A stretch of 8,259 nucleotides of DNA from Bacteroidota bacterium (GTDB lineage Bacteria > Bacteroidota > Bacteroidia > Chitinophagales > Chitinophagaceae), in contig JAKAJX010000312.1 in the NCBI GenBank assembly GCA_021824855.1, forward strand, positions 1 to 8,259. The letters run 5' to 3'. Positions 1-6,262 of this stretch are shown piece by piece; the stretch's first letter is position 1; each line of letters starts with the position of its first letter. Under the pieces are notes generated by a model. It was not told the origin of the DNA and ran no database searches. It saw nothing but the letters and a program-made list of their open reading frames with translations. Position numbers and translations under genes: made by a program.

Positions 1-147
1 TAAAATAATTCCGCCTTTTTTGCCTTGCTTTTTCTTTAATTCAATACTTAATCTGTTGGCTCCAATAAATGCAATTTCGTAACCGGCAAAAAAGCCAATA
101 AATATCAGGCTAACGATGATAAGAATAACCGTTGTTATTTCGCTCAT
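1..147 (-). CDS. CNNM/DUF21 transmembrane (hemolysin/CorC-like) protein, N-terminal fragment
   Basis: This is the 5' part of a gene that leaves the window at its left edge; only the first 49 codons are present, starting with ATG at 147-145. The peptide begins MSEITTVILIIVSLIFIGFF, one strong membrane helix (about residues 5-25). It continues AGYEIAFIGANRLSIEL and then a basic KKKQGKKGG stretch. The pattern FFxGxExAFxxANRLxxELxKKQG is the hallmark start of the CNNM (DUF21) domain of CorC/HlyC-like proteins, which normally carry CBS domains and a CorC_HlyC domain further on and are linked to Mg/Co handling. GldE of gliding Bacteroidota belongs to the same superfamily, but nothing here singles out GldE. 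An in-frame TAG lies nine codons before the ATG, so no upstream extension with an ATG is possible. It is on the same strand as the upstream DUF4097-like gene but 102 nt away, so it probably has its own promoter. Confidence 0.85.
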   Translation of the reverse strand, partial: MSEITTVILIIVSLIFIGFFAGYEIAFIGANRLSIELKKKQGKKGGIIL

Positions 148-151
148 GCCA

Positions 152-182
152 CGAAAATAAAATAACTAATGCATACTACAAA
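152..182 (-). promoter_or_regulatory. Possible Bacteroidota-type promoter for the CNNM gene
   Basis: Read on the minus strand there is TTTG (182-179), a 19-nt spacer, then TATTTTCG (159-152). This is one mismatch from the Bacteroidota -7 consensus TAnnTTTG, with the usual spacing to the -33 TTTG. The element ends only four bases before the ATG, so transcription from it would give a nearly leaderless message or start inside the gene. That makes the call weak. Confidence 0.3.
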
Positions 183-249
183 AGAAGCTGTAGTGTAAAA
201 ACAGCATAAACAAAGGGTTTGCCTTACTTTTGAAACAAATAAGCGTAAG

Positions 250-1323
250 TTATTTAAAGTCGATAGTACAGTTGGCACATTTTATTTGAACTTTTGTTCC
301 GTTGCCTGTTCCATTCTTTATGTTTACTGAATCTCCTGCGTTATTGGCATTATTATTCACAAGATCGGCTGTAGAATCATCGGGGTAAACAGTATTATAC
401 ATGCCGGTTACATTTATTGTATAATCTTTTACATTTTTCATCGGCAATCGTAAATTGGCATATTTATTATCGAACTTAATTGCATTAACGGTTGATGCAA
501 TATTTTTTACTTTAACATCTGCATTAGTACCTGTTATATCAATCAATGAATTTAATTTAGAAATGCGTAAGTTGCCGTAGTTCTTTCTTCCTACAATTTT
601 ATCTACAGCATCTATTTCATATTCATCATTAGTACTTATAAAATTTAAATTTTTTGCAGTTCCTATTTCAATATTCGAATATTTGGTATCTAAATCTGTT
701 TCATTTATTGAATTAATTGTAAGGTTACCATTCGAAAAATCGATATCGCCAGTTACAATATCTCCAATGGTTGAGTTGCCATATTTAGAAATTAGTCTTA
801 GTTCTTTTGCAGCTTCCAAGTCAAGATTCCCATTGGTAATATCAATATCTACATTATTAAAACTGTTTTTACAAAACAAATTAGCATATTTTACATCAAC
901 AGATATTTTTGCCGATTGAGGTAAATAAATAATAATATTCTTCTTTGAATTTAATGGCACAACAGTTCCCGACATACTACTAACTGAATTTGATTGTTCA
1001 CTTGAATTATAGCTTGAACCGTAGGAACTTTCTTTAATATTAATATTAAAACTTGAGCTCATTTCGTGCACTGTAATTCCCATTTTTTCAAGTGATACCT
1101 CATTCTCATTATCATCTTTTACTGCATTTGTTACAATTTTTATTTTATCTTCTTTCCAAGCTTCAAGAGTAATGTTTCTATTGGTTGAAGAAATTCGGAT
1201 ATTTTTTCCGCTGAATTTATATTCGGCAATTGCCCTATCGTTTGAGCTTTGCTTTTGTGCAAACGAATTAGTATTTATTATTGATACTATCATTGCAACG
1301 AAAAGTAAAATAGACTTTTTCAT
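250..1323 (-). CDS. Exported DUF4097-like repeat (beta-solenoid) protein of the sigma-factor operon
   Basis: A 357-aa protein with a clear Sec signal peptide: MKK, a hydrophobic core at residues 4-16, and likely cleavage after SFA at residue 23 or so. There is no lipobox Cys, so it should be periplasmic or surface exposed. The mature part is rich in Asn, Asp, Ile and Ser. From about residue 145 it shows a repeat of roughly 34 residues: KYAN (145), KYGN (180), KYSN (214), NYGN (248) and KYAN (287), alternating with NGN-type turns at 164, 198 and about 232 and 267. Each half-repeat ends in a short beta-like LxI/LxL segment, as in DUF4097/adhesin-like solenoids. A Ser/Asn-rich segment (about 98-118) separates the N-terminal beta region from the repeats. 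The C-terminus is odd: a Cys pair (KCANCTIDFK, Cys349 and Cys352). It starts 9 nt after the putative anti-sigma gene and so is the last gene of that operon. The family assignment comes from pattern and context; ligand and function are unknown. Confidence 0.75.
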   Translation of the reverse strand: MKKSILLFVAMIVSIINTNSFAQKQSSNDRAIAEYKFSGKNIRISSTNRNITLEAWKEDKIKIVTNAVKDDNENEVSLEKMGITVHEMSSSFNINIKESSYGSSYNSSEQSNSVSSMSGTVVPLNSKKNIIIYLPQSAKISVDVKYANLFCKNSFNNVDIDITNGNLDLEAAKELRLISKYGNSTIGDIVTGDIDFSNGNLTINSINETDLDTKYSNIEIGTAKNLNFISTNDEYEIDAVDKIVGRKNYGNLRISKLNSLIDITGTNADVKVKNIASTVNAIKFDNKYANLRLPMKNVKDYTINVTGMYNTVYPDDSTADLVNNNANNAGDSVNIKNGTGNGTKVQIKCANCTIDFK

Positions 1324-1332
1324 GTTTTATTT

Positions 1333-2076
1333 TTAAAGATGTAAGAAATAGTTTTTTTGAATTGCTGTTGTTTTTCTTTGCTGTTTAAATCGTGTATTGG
1401 TTTTATTAATTTCTTTCTGCAAGCTTTGTAATACTAATAATTTTTGTTTATAGATATTTATTATTTGCAAAAGCATTTCATTAGATAATCCATTTGCTAT
1501 TATATCTTTTTTTATAATTTTTTCATCCTCATCTAATTGATGTATTTGTAAATAAAAATCATTAAAGTAAGCCGGACTTTCGGCAAAAATGGGTGTTTTA
1601 CTTACTTTATCTGTTTGCAAAGCAATTAATGTAGCAAAGCTTTTATCAACAGATTGAATTAAAGTATTTTCAGTATTACTACTATCTTTTACATTTATTT
1701 TTTCGGTTTCAAATTGTATTGCAGAAGCTTCTGCTTTTTGTAAGCTAGTGTTACGCACAGCATGCTTTATTGTTGTAGCAATACCTGTTTTTTTGTTATT
1801 GGTAACTGCTATTAAATTGGTATCTATCTTTTTTTGTACAACTGCTATATTATTTTTTATTGTGGGTTTTTCATTTATAAAATACTTCGTTGCAATTACA
1901 ATTAGTCCAATTAAACAAGCAGCAATAACATAACGAAAAATGCTGTAAAAAACTATAGGCTTACGTTTATCATCTACACTTAATTGTGTATTAATTGCTT
2001 TCCATAGTTCTTTTGATGGAATATCACTATCCAATTCATTGGTATGCTCTTGTATGTATTGCTTAAATTTGTCCAT
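1333..2076 (-). CDS. One-TM putative anti-sigma/regulatory membrane protein
   Basis: A 247-aa protein with a cytoplasmic-looking acidic N-terminus (MDKFKQYIQEHTNELDSDIP, then SKELWKAI), one transmembrane helix at about residues 44-66 and a C-terminal extracytoplasmic part. The opening, with a conserved Trp about 25 residues in, matches the small N-terminal segments of membrane proteins encoded next to ECF sigma genes in Bacteroidota. The middle (70-160) is low in conservation signals and rich in Lys, Thr and Asn. The end (about 170-230) is helical: FNDFYLQIHQLDEDEKIIKK, then a heptad-like Leu/Ile stretch to EINKTN. No HxxxCxxC zinc anti-sigma motif is present, so the anti-sigma role is inferred from position and topology. 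Its ATG lies inside the sigma gene (14-nt overlap), indicating translational coupling and a matched product ratio. It ends 9 nt before the exported repeat protein gene. Confidence 0.7.
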   Translation of the reverse strand: MDKFKQYIQEHTNELDSDIPSKELWKAINTQLSVDDKRKPIVFYSIFRYVIAACLIGLIVIATKYFINEKPTIKNNIAVVQKKIDTNLIAVTNNKKTGIATTIKHAVRNTSLQKAEASAIQFETEKINVKDSSNTENTLIQSVDKSFATLIALQTDKVSKTPIFAESPAYFNDFYLQIHQLDEDEKIIKKDIIANGLSNEMLLQIINIYKQKLLVLQSLQKEINKTNTRFKQQRKTTAIQKNYFLHL

Positions 2077-2635
2077 TTAACTGTAATTCTGCTGTAATTT
2101 TTTCTTTTAATAATTTTCTTGCTCTATTATATTGACTTTTACTGGTGCCTTCGCTAATGTTTAGTTGTTGTGCAATTTCATTATGACTAAAATTTTCAAT
2201 TACAAATAAATTAAATACCTGTTTGCAGCCATTCGGCAAATTCTTTATTGCCTTATCAATCACTTGTATATTCACTTCCTTCCACCATTCAAATTCATCT
2301 TTTTCTTCAGCAATATCATAATACATATCATTCCACTCATTCCATTGAATTTGTTTTTTACAAAAGCGAATACATTCATTTACCACAATGGTTTTTAACC
2401 AACCTGCAAATCGTTTTTCATCTTTTATTTGATGCAAGTTTTTAAATGCAATTACAAAACTTTCTTGCAAAATATCTTCGGCATCTGCAATACTATTGGT
2501 CATTCGCACACAAATATTAAACATGGCTTTACTACATTGTTCATACAATTGCGACATTGCATGAGTATCGCCATTTTGTGCTTTTTGCACCCATAATTCG
2601 TTTATTACTATTGCATGTTTCAAAAGCCTGTACAA
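2063..2635 (-). CDS. ECF-family RNA polymerase sigma-70 factor
   Basis: A protein of up to 190 aa with the two-domain ECF layout. Region 2 lies at about residues 25-95, with the core-binding 2.2 segment DAEDILQESFVIAFKNL (51-67) and the promoter-melting/-10 segment RFAGWLKTIVVNECIRFCKK (75-94). Region 4 lies at about 125-182, with a helix-turn-helix FSHNEIAQQLNISEGTSKSQ (149-168) followed by RARKLL for -35 recognition. The linker is acidic and rich in Trp. It is the first gene of a three-gene operon with a one-TM protein and an exported repeat protein, so it probably responds to an envelope signal and may control its own operon. The start is unusual: no in-frame ATG exists between the stop TAA at 2638-2636 and region 2. 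The choices are TTG at 2635, TTG at 2623 (which gives a normal N-terminal length and has an AGG just upstream) or GTG at 2590. I favour 2623 but report the longest form. Confidence 0.9.
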   Translation of the reverse strand: MYRLLKHAIVINELWVQKAQNGDTHAMSQLYEQCSKAMFNICVRMTNSIADAEDILQESFVIAFKNLHQIKDEKRFAGWLKTIVVNECIRFCKKQIQWNEWNDMYYDIAEEKDEFEWWKEVNIQVIDKAIKNLPNGCKQVFNLFVIENFSHNEIAQQLNISEGTSKSQYNRARKLLKEKITAELQLNGQI

Positions 2636-2756
2636 TTAAGAGTACAAGTTGATAAAAAGGTTGGAAATTATTGTAGATTTTTTTTTACCCAAGCTTTCTC
2701 ATTTCATGGCATCGCCTGTTGTGTCACTCACTTCGGCAATATATCTTTTCTTAACA
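2636..2756. other. Intergenic leader with a GC-rich island between terminator and sigma gene
   Basis: This gap holds no gene I can support. The part at 2706-2739 is 18 G/C of 34 bases, clearly richer than the A+T-rich surroundings. On the minus strand it lies in a 23-codon open frame (ATG at 2770, TGA at 2701-2699) ending AEVSDTTGDAMK; the ATG sits inside the terminator hairpin. After it, on the minus strand, comes GGG, T and a run of nine A. I found no TAnnTTTG element here, so the sigma operon's promoter is not obvious. The island could be a dispersed intergenic repeat, a leader RNA element, or the remnant of a lost gene. Confidence 0.4.
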
Positions 2757-2791
2757 GCAAAATGCCACATCGTAAAAATGTGGCATTTTGC
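2757..2791 (-). terminator. Strong bidirectional hairpin terminator after the GH3 gene
   Basis: A perfect 14-bp inverted repeat (GCAAAATGCCACAT, 2757-2770, and its exact reverse complement, 2778-2791) surrounds a 7-nt loop. The G+C core TGCCACA/TGTGGCA is flanked by AAAA on one side and TTTT on the other, so either strand gives a stem followed by a U-run. It begins 33 nt after the stop of the minus-strand GH3 gene and closes that transcription unit, insulating the downstream sigma operon from read-through. Confidence 0.85.
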
Positions 2792-2824
2792 ACTACTTGT
2801 ATATAAAGCTTATTTCAATAATTG

Positions 2825-5080
2825 TTATTGTACATTAAAATCTTTTTCTAATACATCTTTCGAATTTCCTCCTACAAATATTTTAAAATTTCCTGCTTCT
2901 AATTTACTGTTTCCATCAGCATCATAAAACGATAAATCTTTCCCTGTTAAAATAAAATTTAGTTCTTTACTTTCTCCGGCTTTCAGAGCAATTTTTTTAA
3001 ATGCCTTTAATTCCTTAACCGGACGAATAATAGAAGCTGCAATATCTCTAATATATAATTGTACAACTTCTTCTCCATCTACTTTACCGGTATTAGCTAC
3101 AGTTACATTTACTTGCAGCTTGTCTGTTTTTTTAATACTACTGCTGCTCAATGTTAAATTGCTATATTGATACGTAGTATAACTTAATCCAAAGCCAAAA
3201 GGGTATAATGGATCATTGGGAATATCGCGATAACGAGAAAACCAATTTCCTGCATCATCGGTTGCGGTTGGTCTGCCTGTATTAAAATGATTATAATACA
3301 CAGGAATTTGCCCCACAGCATACGGAAAACTTACTACAGTTTTACCCGAAGGATTATACAAGCCAGTAACTACATCGGCAACTGCATTACCTGTTTCTGT
3401 TCCTAAAATCCAGCAATAAACAATAGAAGAAACCAAATTATTTATTTGAGTAAGAACCAATGGCCTACCTGCTGTAACCAATGCCACAATAGGCTTTCCT
3501 GTTTTTTGTAAAGCTTTTAATAGCTGCACTTCTCCATCGGCAATTACCGGATTAGCAACAGATCTGTCCTCGCCTGCCAACTTACCCGTTAAACCTACAT
3601 TTACAAAAACAACATCGGCATTTGCTGTAGCATTTACTGCTTCATTTATTAAATTATCATTGGTTGAGCCATCGGCATTATACCCTTTGGTATAAGCAAT
3701 TAAAGAGTTGCCAAACTTATTTTTAAATCCATCGTATAAAGTTACTGCGTCATTAGAGGTTCCTTTTCCAACCCAAAAATCAAATAAATCTTCAGGACTA
3801 TTAGCATAATAACCCACTAATGCAATTTTGGTATTGTTAGATACAGGTAAAGTATTATTAGCATTTTTTAGTAGCACAATTGATGAATGTGCAGCTTTTA
3901 AAGCTTCTTCTCTATTGGCTTTTGTAAAAGTTACTTTAGCTTCTCTTTCTTCGTTGCAAAATTTATATGGATCATCAAATAATCCTAACTTAAACTTATA
4001 ATATAAAATTTTTCCAACCGCATCATCCACAGTTTGCATACTTACTTTTCCTTCTTTCACCAATTCCGGTATATATTTTACCATTGCTTCAGTTTGCATA
4101 TCCATCATACTTCCCGCATTAATGGCTTTCATGGCTACATCTTTTTTATCGGTAGCATAACCATGTGTAATCATTTCTCCAAAAGAGTTCCAATCGCTTA
4201 CTAAAAATCCTTTAAAGCCCCATTTCTTTTTTAAAATATCGGTTACTAAATATTTATTAGCACTTGTGGGCACACCTTCAAACACATTAAAAGAGTTCAT
4301 TACAGTGGCTGCACCTGCTTCAACAGCAGCTTTATAAGTTGGCAAATATTTATTCCATAACATTACTCGAGAAACATCTACCTCATTATATTCTCTTCCT
4401 GCTTCAACGGCACCATACACTGCATAGTGTTTAACACAAGCCAAAATATGTTCGGCATCATTTAAATTACCCTGAAAACCTTTTACACGAGCAGCAGATA
4501 ATAAACCGCCATAATAAGGATCTTCTCCTACACCTTCCATAATTCTGCCCCAACGAGGATCGTTAGTTATATCGCACATAGGAGCGAATGTCCAATGAAT
4601 ACCAGCAGCTGCTGCTTCTTTTGCAGCAATAGCTGCATTGGTTTCGGCTTGATGGAGATCCCAACTACATGCTTCGGCAAGAGGAATGGGAAATATGGTT
4701 TTAAACCCATGTATTACATCAAAACCAAATAAAACAGGGATACCTAATCGGCTTTCTTCTACAGCAATTTTTTGAACTGCTTTAGTTTCTTTAGCACCAA
4801 TAACATTTAAAAAAGAACCTACTTTTCCTTCTCGCAATTCAGTCATCTTGGCTTTTTCGCCAGGATCATTGGCTGCGGGCCCCGTAGCAATTAATCCTGC
4901 TAATTGATTTAATTGACCGGCTTTTTCTTGAATCGTCATTCGGCTTAATAAATCTTTTACCCGATTTTCAATACTTGCTTTTGCATTTTTATAAATCGGC
5001 ATTTGAGATTGCTTATTTTGTGCCGAAGAAAAACTGTGATAAACAATTAAGGCTACAAAAAATAATAATAGTTTTTTCAT
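2825..5080 (-). CDS. bglX: Exported family 3 glycoside hydrolase, BglX-type beta-glucosidase
   Basis: A 751-aa enzyme, close to the 765 aa of E. coli BglX. It should release terminal beta-linked glucose (or a related sugar) from oligosaccharides in the periplasm. A Sec signal peptide covers residues 1-20 (cleavage SSA/QNK). The N-terminal TIM-barrel domain (about 40-370) has LFGFDVIHGFKTIFPIPLAE with Asp121, DPRWGRIMEGVGEDPYYGG (175-192), CVKHYAVYG with Lys217-His218, and GFLVSDWNSFGEM with the likely nucleophile Asp296. The alpha/beta sandwich domain follows (about 400-635) and contains LAGEDRS, where Glu504 is the candidate acid/base. A fibronectin III-like domain (about 665-740, DGEEVVQLYIRD) closes the protein. 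All domains are complete. There is no SusC/SusD pair or other glycosidase in view, so it is a stand-alone gene. It ends at the strong hairpin terminator and is divergent from the TIGR02757 gene. The exact linkage and sugar specificity cannot be read from sequence alone. Confidence 0.93.
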   Translation of the reverse strand: MKKLLLFFVALIVYHSFSSAQNKQSQMPIYKNAKASIENRVKDLLSRMTIQEKAGQLNQLAGLIATGPAANDPGEKAKMTELREGKVGSFLNVIGAKETKAVQKIAVEESRLGIPVLFGFDVIHGFKTIFPIPLAEACSWDLHQAETNAAIAAKEAAAAGIHWTFAPMCDITNDPRWGRIMEGVGEDPYYGGLLSAARVKGFQGNLNDAEHILACVKHYAVYGAVEAGREYNEVDVSRVMLWNKYLPTYKAAVEAGAATVMNSFNVFEGVPTSANKYLVTDILKKKWGFKGFLVSDWNSFGEMITHGYATDKKDVAMKAINAGSMMDMQTEAMVKYIPELVKEGKVSMQTVDDAVGKILYYKFKLGLFDDPYKFCNEEREAKVTFTKANREEALKAAHSSIVLLKNANNTLPVSNNTKIALVGYYANSPEDLFDFWVGKGTSNDAVTLYDGFKNKFGNSLIAYTKGYNADGSTNDNLINEAVNATANADVVFVNVGLTGKLAGEDRSVANPVIADGEVQLLKALQKTGKPIVALVTAGRPLVLTQINNLVSSIVYCWILGTETGNAVADVVTGLYNPSGKTVVSFPYAVGQIPVYYNHFNTGRPTATDDAGNWFSRYRDIPNDPLYPFGFGLSYTTYQYSNLTLSSSSIKKTDKLQVNVTVANTGKVDGEEVVQLYIRDIAASIIRPVKELKAFKKIALKAGESKELNFILTGKDLSFYDADGNSKLEAGNFKIFVGGNSKDVLEKDFNVQ

Positions 5081-5096
5081 ATAGTATCAATATGGT

Positions 5097-5123
5097 GAAA
5101 AATAGAGGTTAAAGTTATTTCAA
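5097..5123 (-). promoter_or_regulatory. Weak candidate promoter of the GH3 gene
   Basis: On the minus strand TTG (5123-5121), 16 nt and TATTTTTC (5104-5097) lie 16 nt before the GH3 ATG. The -7 box differs from TAnnTTTG at its last base and the spacer is short, so this is only the best candidate in a 95-nt divergent region. Confidence 0.22.
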
Positions 5124-5149
5124 CTTTTATTACTAACCTTTTCTTTTAT

Positions 5150-5157
5150 CATTTTTG
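5150..5157 (+). promoter_or_regulatory. Candidate -7 element for the TIGR02757 gene
   Basis: CATTTTTG differs from the Bacteroidota -7 consensus TAnnTTTG at one base and ends 18 nt before the ATG at 5176, a normal distance for a short 5' leader. No clear TTTG at the -33 position accompanies it; only a T-rich CTTTT stretch lies near 5124-5128. Confidence 0.35.
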
Positions 5158-5175
5158 CAATTAGAATATAACTGA

Positions 5176-5934
5176 ATGACAAAAGAATATCATAATTTAA
5201 AAAACTTTTTAGACCAAAAGGTGGCAGTTTATAACCAAAGTACATTTATAAAAACCGATCCCATTTCTATTCCACATTTATTTTCTAAAAAACAAGATAT
5301 TGAAATAGCAGGATTTTTTGCAGCCATTTTTGCATGGGGCAATAGAACAACTATTATTAATAAATCGAAAGAATTAATGAATAGAATGGATTTTGCTCCT
5401 TACGAGTTTTGCTTAAACCCTAATTATAAAAAACTGCTTGGCTTTAAACACAGAACATTTAACGATACCGATATTTTATATTTTGTTGAATTTTTGCATC
5501 ATCATTATACAAACAATTCTTCTTTAGAAACAGCTTTTTCAAAACAGGGTAATACAATAGAAGAAATGCTTAATGGGTTTTATACTTACTTTTTTTCGTT
5601 GGAAGATGCCCCTTTAAGAACACGAAAACATATTGCATCGCCCATAAAAAAATCGAATTGCAAAAGGCTAAATATGTTTTTACGATGGATGGTACGAACA
5701 GATAATAATGGTGTTGATTTTGGACTATGGAAAGAAATAAAATCATCGCAATTAATTTGCCCAATTGATGTGCATGTGGCCAGAGTTGCTAAACGTTTTA
5801 ACTTATTAACACGACAACAAATAGATTGGCAAGCTGCATTGGAATTAACCGAATACTTACGAACTTTAGATGCCGATGACCCAATAAAATATGACTTTGC
5901 TTTATTTGGTTTAGGCGTAATGGAAAAATATTAA
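5176..5934 (+). CDS. TIGR02757 (DUF2400) family protein
   Basis: A 252-aa soluble protein with no signal peptide or membrane helix, full length for this family, which is widespread in Bacteroidota and of unknown function. Recognisable family blocks are the N-terminal DPISIPHLFSKKQDIEIAGF and FAAIFAWGNRTTII (28-61), the central FKHRTFNDTDILYF (90-103), NCKRLNMFLRWMVRTDNNGV with DFGLW (161-185), CPIDVHVARVAKRFNLL (195-211), and the end DPIKYDFALFGLGV (235-248). The CPIDVHVARV block resembles the catalytic Asp region of HhH-GPD DNA glycosylases (VDVH in OGG1), and Lys163 in NCKRL sits where such enzymes may carry their helix-hairpin-helix Lys. This resemblance is my inference, not an established activity. 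It is divergent from the GH3 gene and followed 15 nt later by a small gene that is probably co-transcribed. The start is the first ATG after the short intergenic region. Confidence 0.88.
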   Translation: MTKEYHNLKNFLDQKVAVYNQSTFIKTDPISIPHLFSKKQDIEIAGFFAAIFAWGNRTTIINKSKELMNRMDFAPYEFCLNPNYKKLLGFKHRTFNDTDILYFVEFLHHHYTNNSSLETAFSKQGNTIEEMLNGFYTYFFSLEDAPLRTRKHIASPIKKSNCKRLNMFLRWMVRTDNNGVDFGLWKEIKSSQLICPIDVHVARVAKRFNLLTRQQIDWQAALELTEYLRTLDADDPIKYDFALFGLGVMEKY

Positions 5935-5949
5935 TTGCACAAAAATTAA

Positions 5950-6222
5950 ATGCTAACCCTAGAAAATATAGAAAAATTATCGAAAGTCGATTTATCAAAA
6001 GCTATCAACTATTTAATTGAAACAGATTTTTATGCGCTTATTCAATTATTATATAGAATTGATATTAATGAAAATAAACTAAAAGAAACTTTACGAAATA
6101 ATACAGATAAAAATGCCGGTGATATTATTACTGATATGATTATAGAAAGGCAACAAGAAAAGAAAGCATTGCGTAAAATGTTTAAGCAACAAAATAAGCC
6201 TTCGGATGAAGATGCATGGTAA
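5950..6222 (+). CDS. Small helical hypothetical protein (90 aa) downstream of TIGR02757 gene
   Basis: I do not recognise a named family with certainty. The protein is short, charged and almost wholly helical in appearance, with no signal peptide, membrane segment or Cys. The first half (LENIEKLSKVDLSKAINYLI and TDFYALIQLLYRIDI, about 4-39) looks like two or three packed amphipathic helices. The second half has NAGDIITDMIIERQQEKKAL (55-74), then a basic patch (RKMFKQQNK) and an acidic tail ending DEDAW. It starts with ATG 15 nt after the stop of the TIGR02757 gene, same strand, so the two form a likely operon. It is believed real because it is open over its whole length, has normal local codon use and fills the space between two genes; the antisense frame is not gene-like. 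It converges on the glycosyltransferase gene with 40 nt between stops. Confidence 0.75.
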   Translation: MLTLENIEKLSKVDLSKAINYLIETDFYALIQLLYRIDINENKLKETLRNNTDKNAGDIITDMIIERQQEKKALRKMFKQQNKPSDEDAW

Positions 6223-6262
6223 TTAAACTACTAATAATTTGATAGTTAGAAATTACTCTAAA

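Noticed and set aside
175..194. Inverted repeat ACTACA-8 nt-TGTAGT as a terminator of the sigma operon
   Set aside because: The stem is only 6 bp, A+T-rich and not followed by a clear U-run, so it could be chance.
225..232. Perfect TAnnTTTG (TACTTTTG) on the plus strand
   Set aside because: It points antisense into the end of the exported protein gene and has no TTTG at the right upstream distance.
683..919. Plus-strand open frame of 78 codons inside the exported repeat protein gene
   Set aside because: It is antisense to a gene with signal peptide and repeats, and its product has no recognisable features; the repeats alone explain the open frame.
2615..2927. Two overlapping plus-strand open frames across the terminator and the end of the GH3 gene
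   Set aside because: They run through the hairpin and antisense into two well-supported genes, and no conserved motif is visible.
5570..5998. Two minus-strand open frames opposite the TIGR02757 gene
   Set aside because: Their hydrophobic composition is what A+T-rich antisense coding gives, and the plus-strand gene is clearly the real one.
6226..6247. AACTA...TAGTT inverted repeat between the convergent genes as a terminator
   Set aside because: The stem is 5 bp and A+T-rich with a 12-nt loop; too weak to call.
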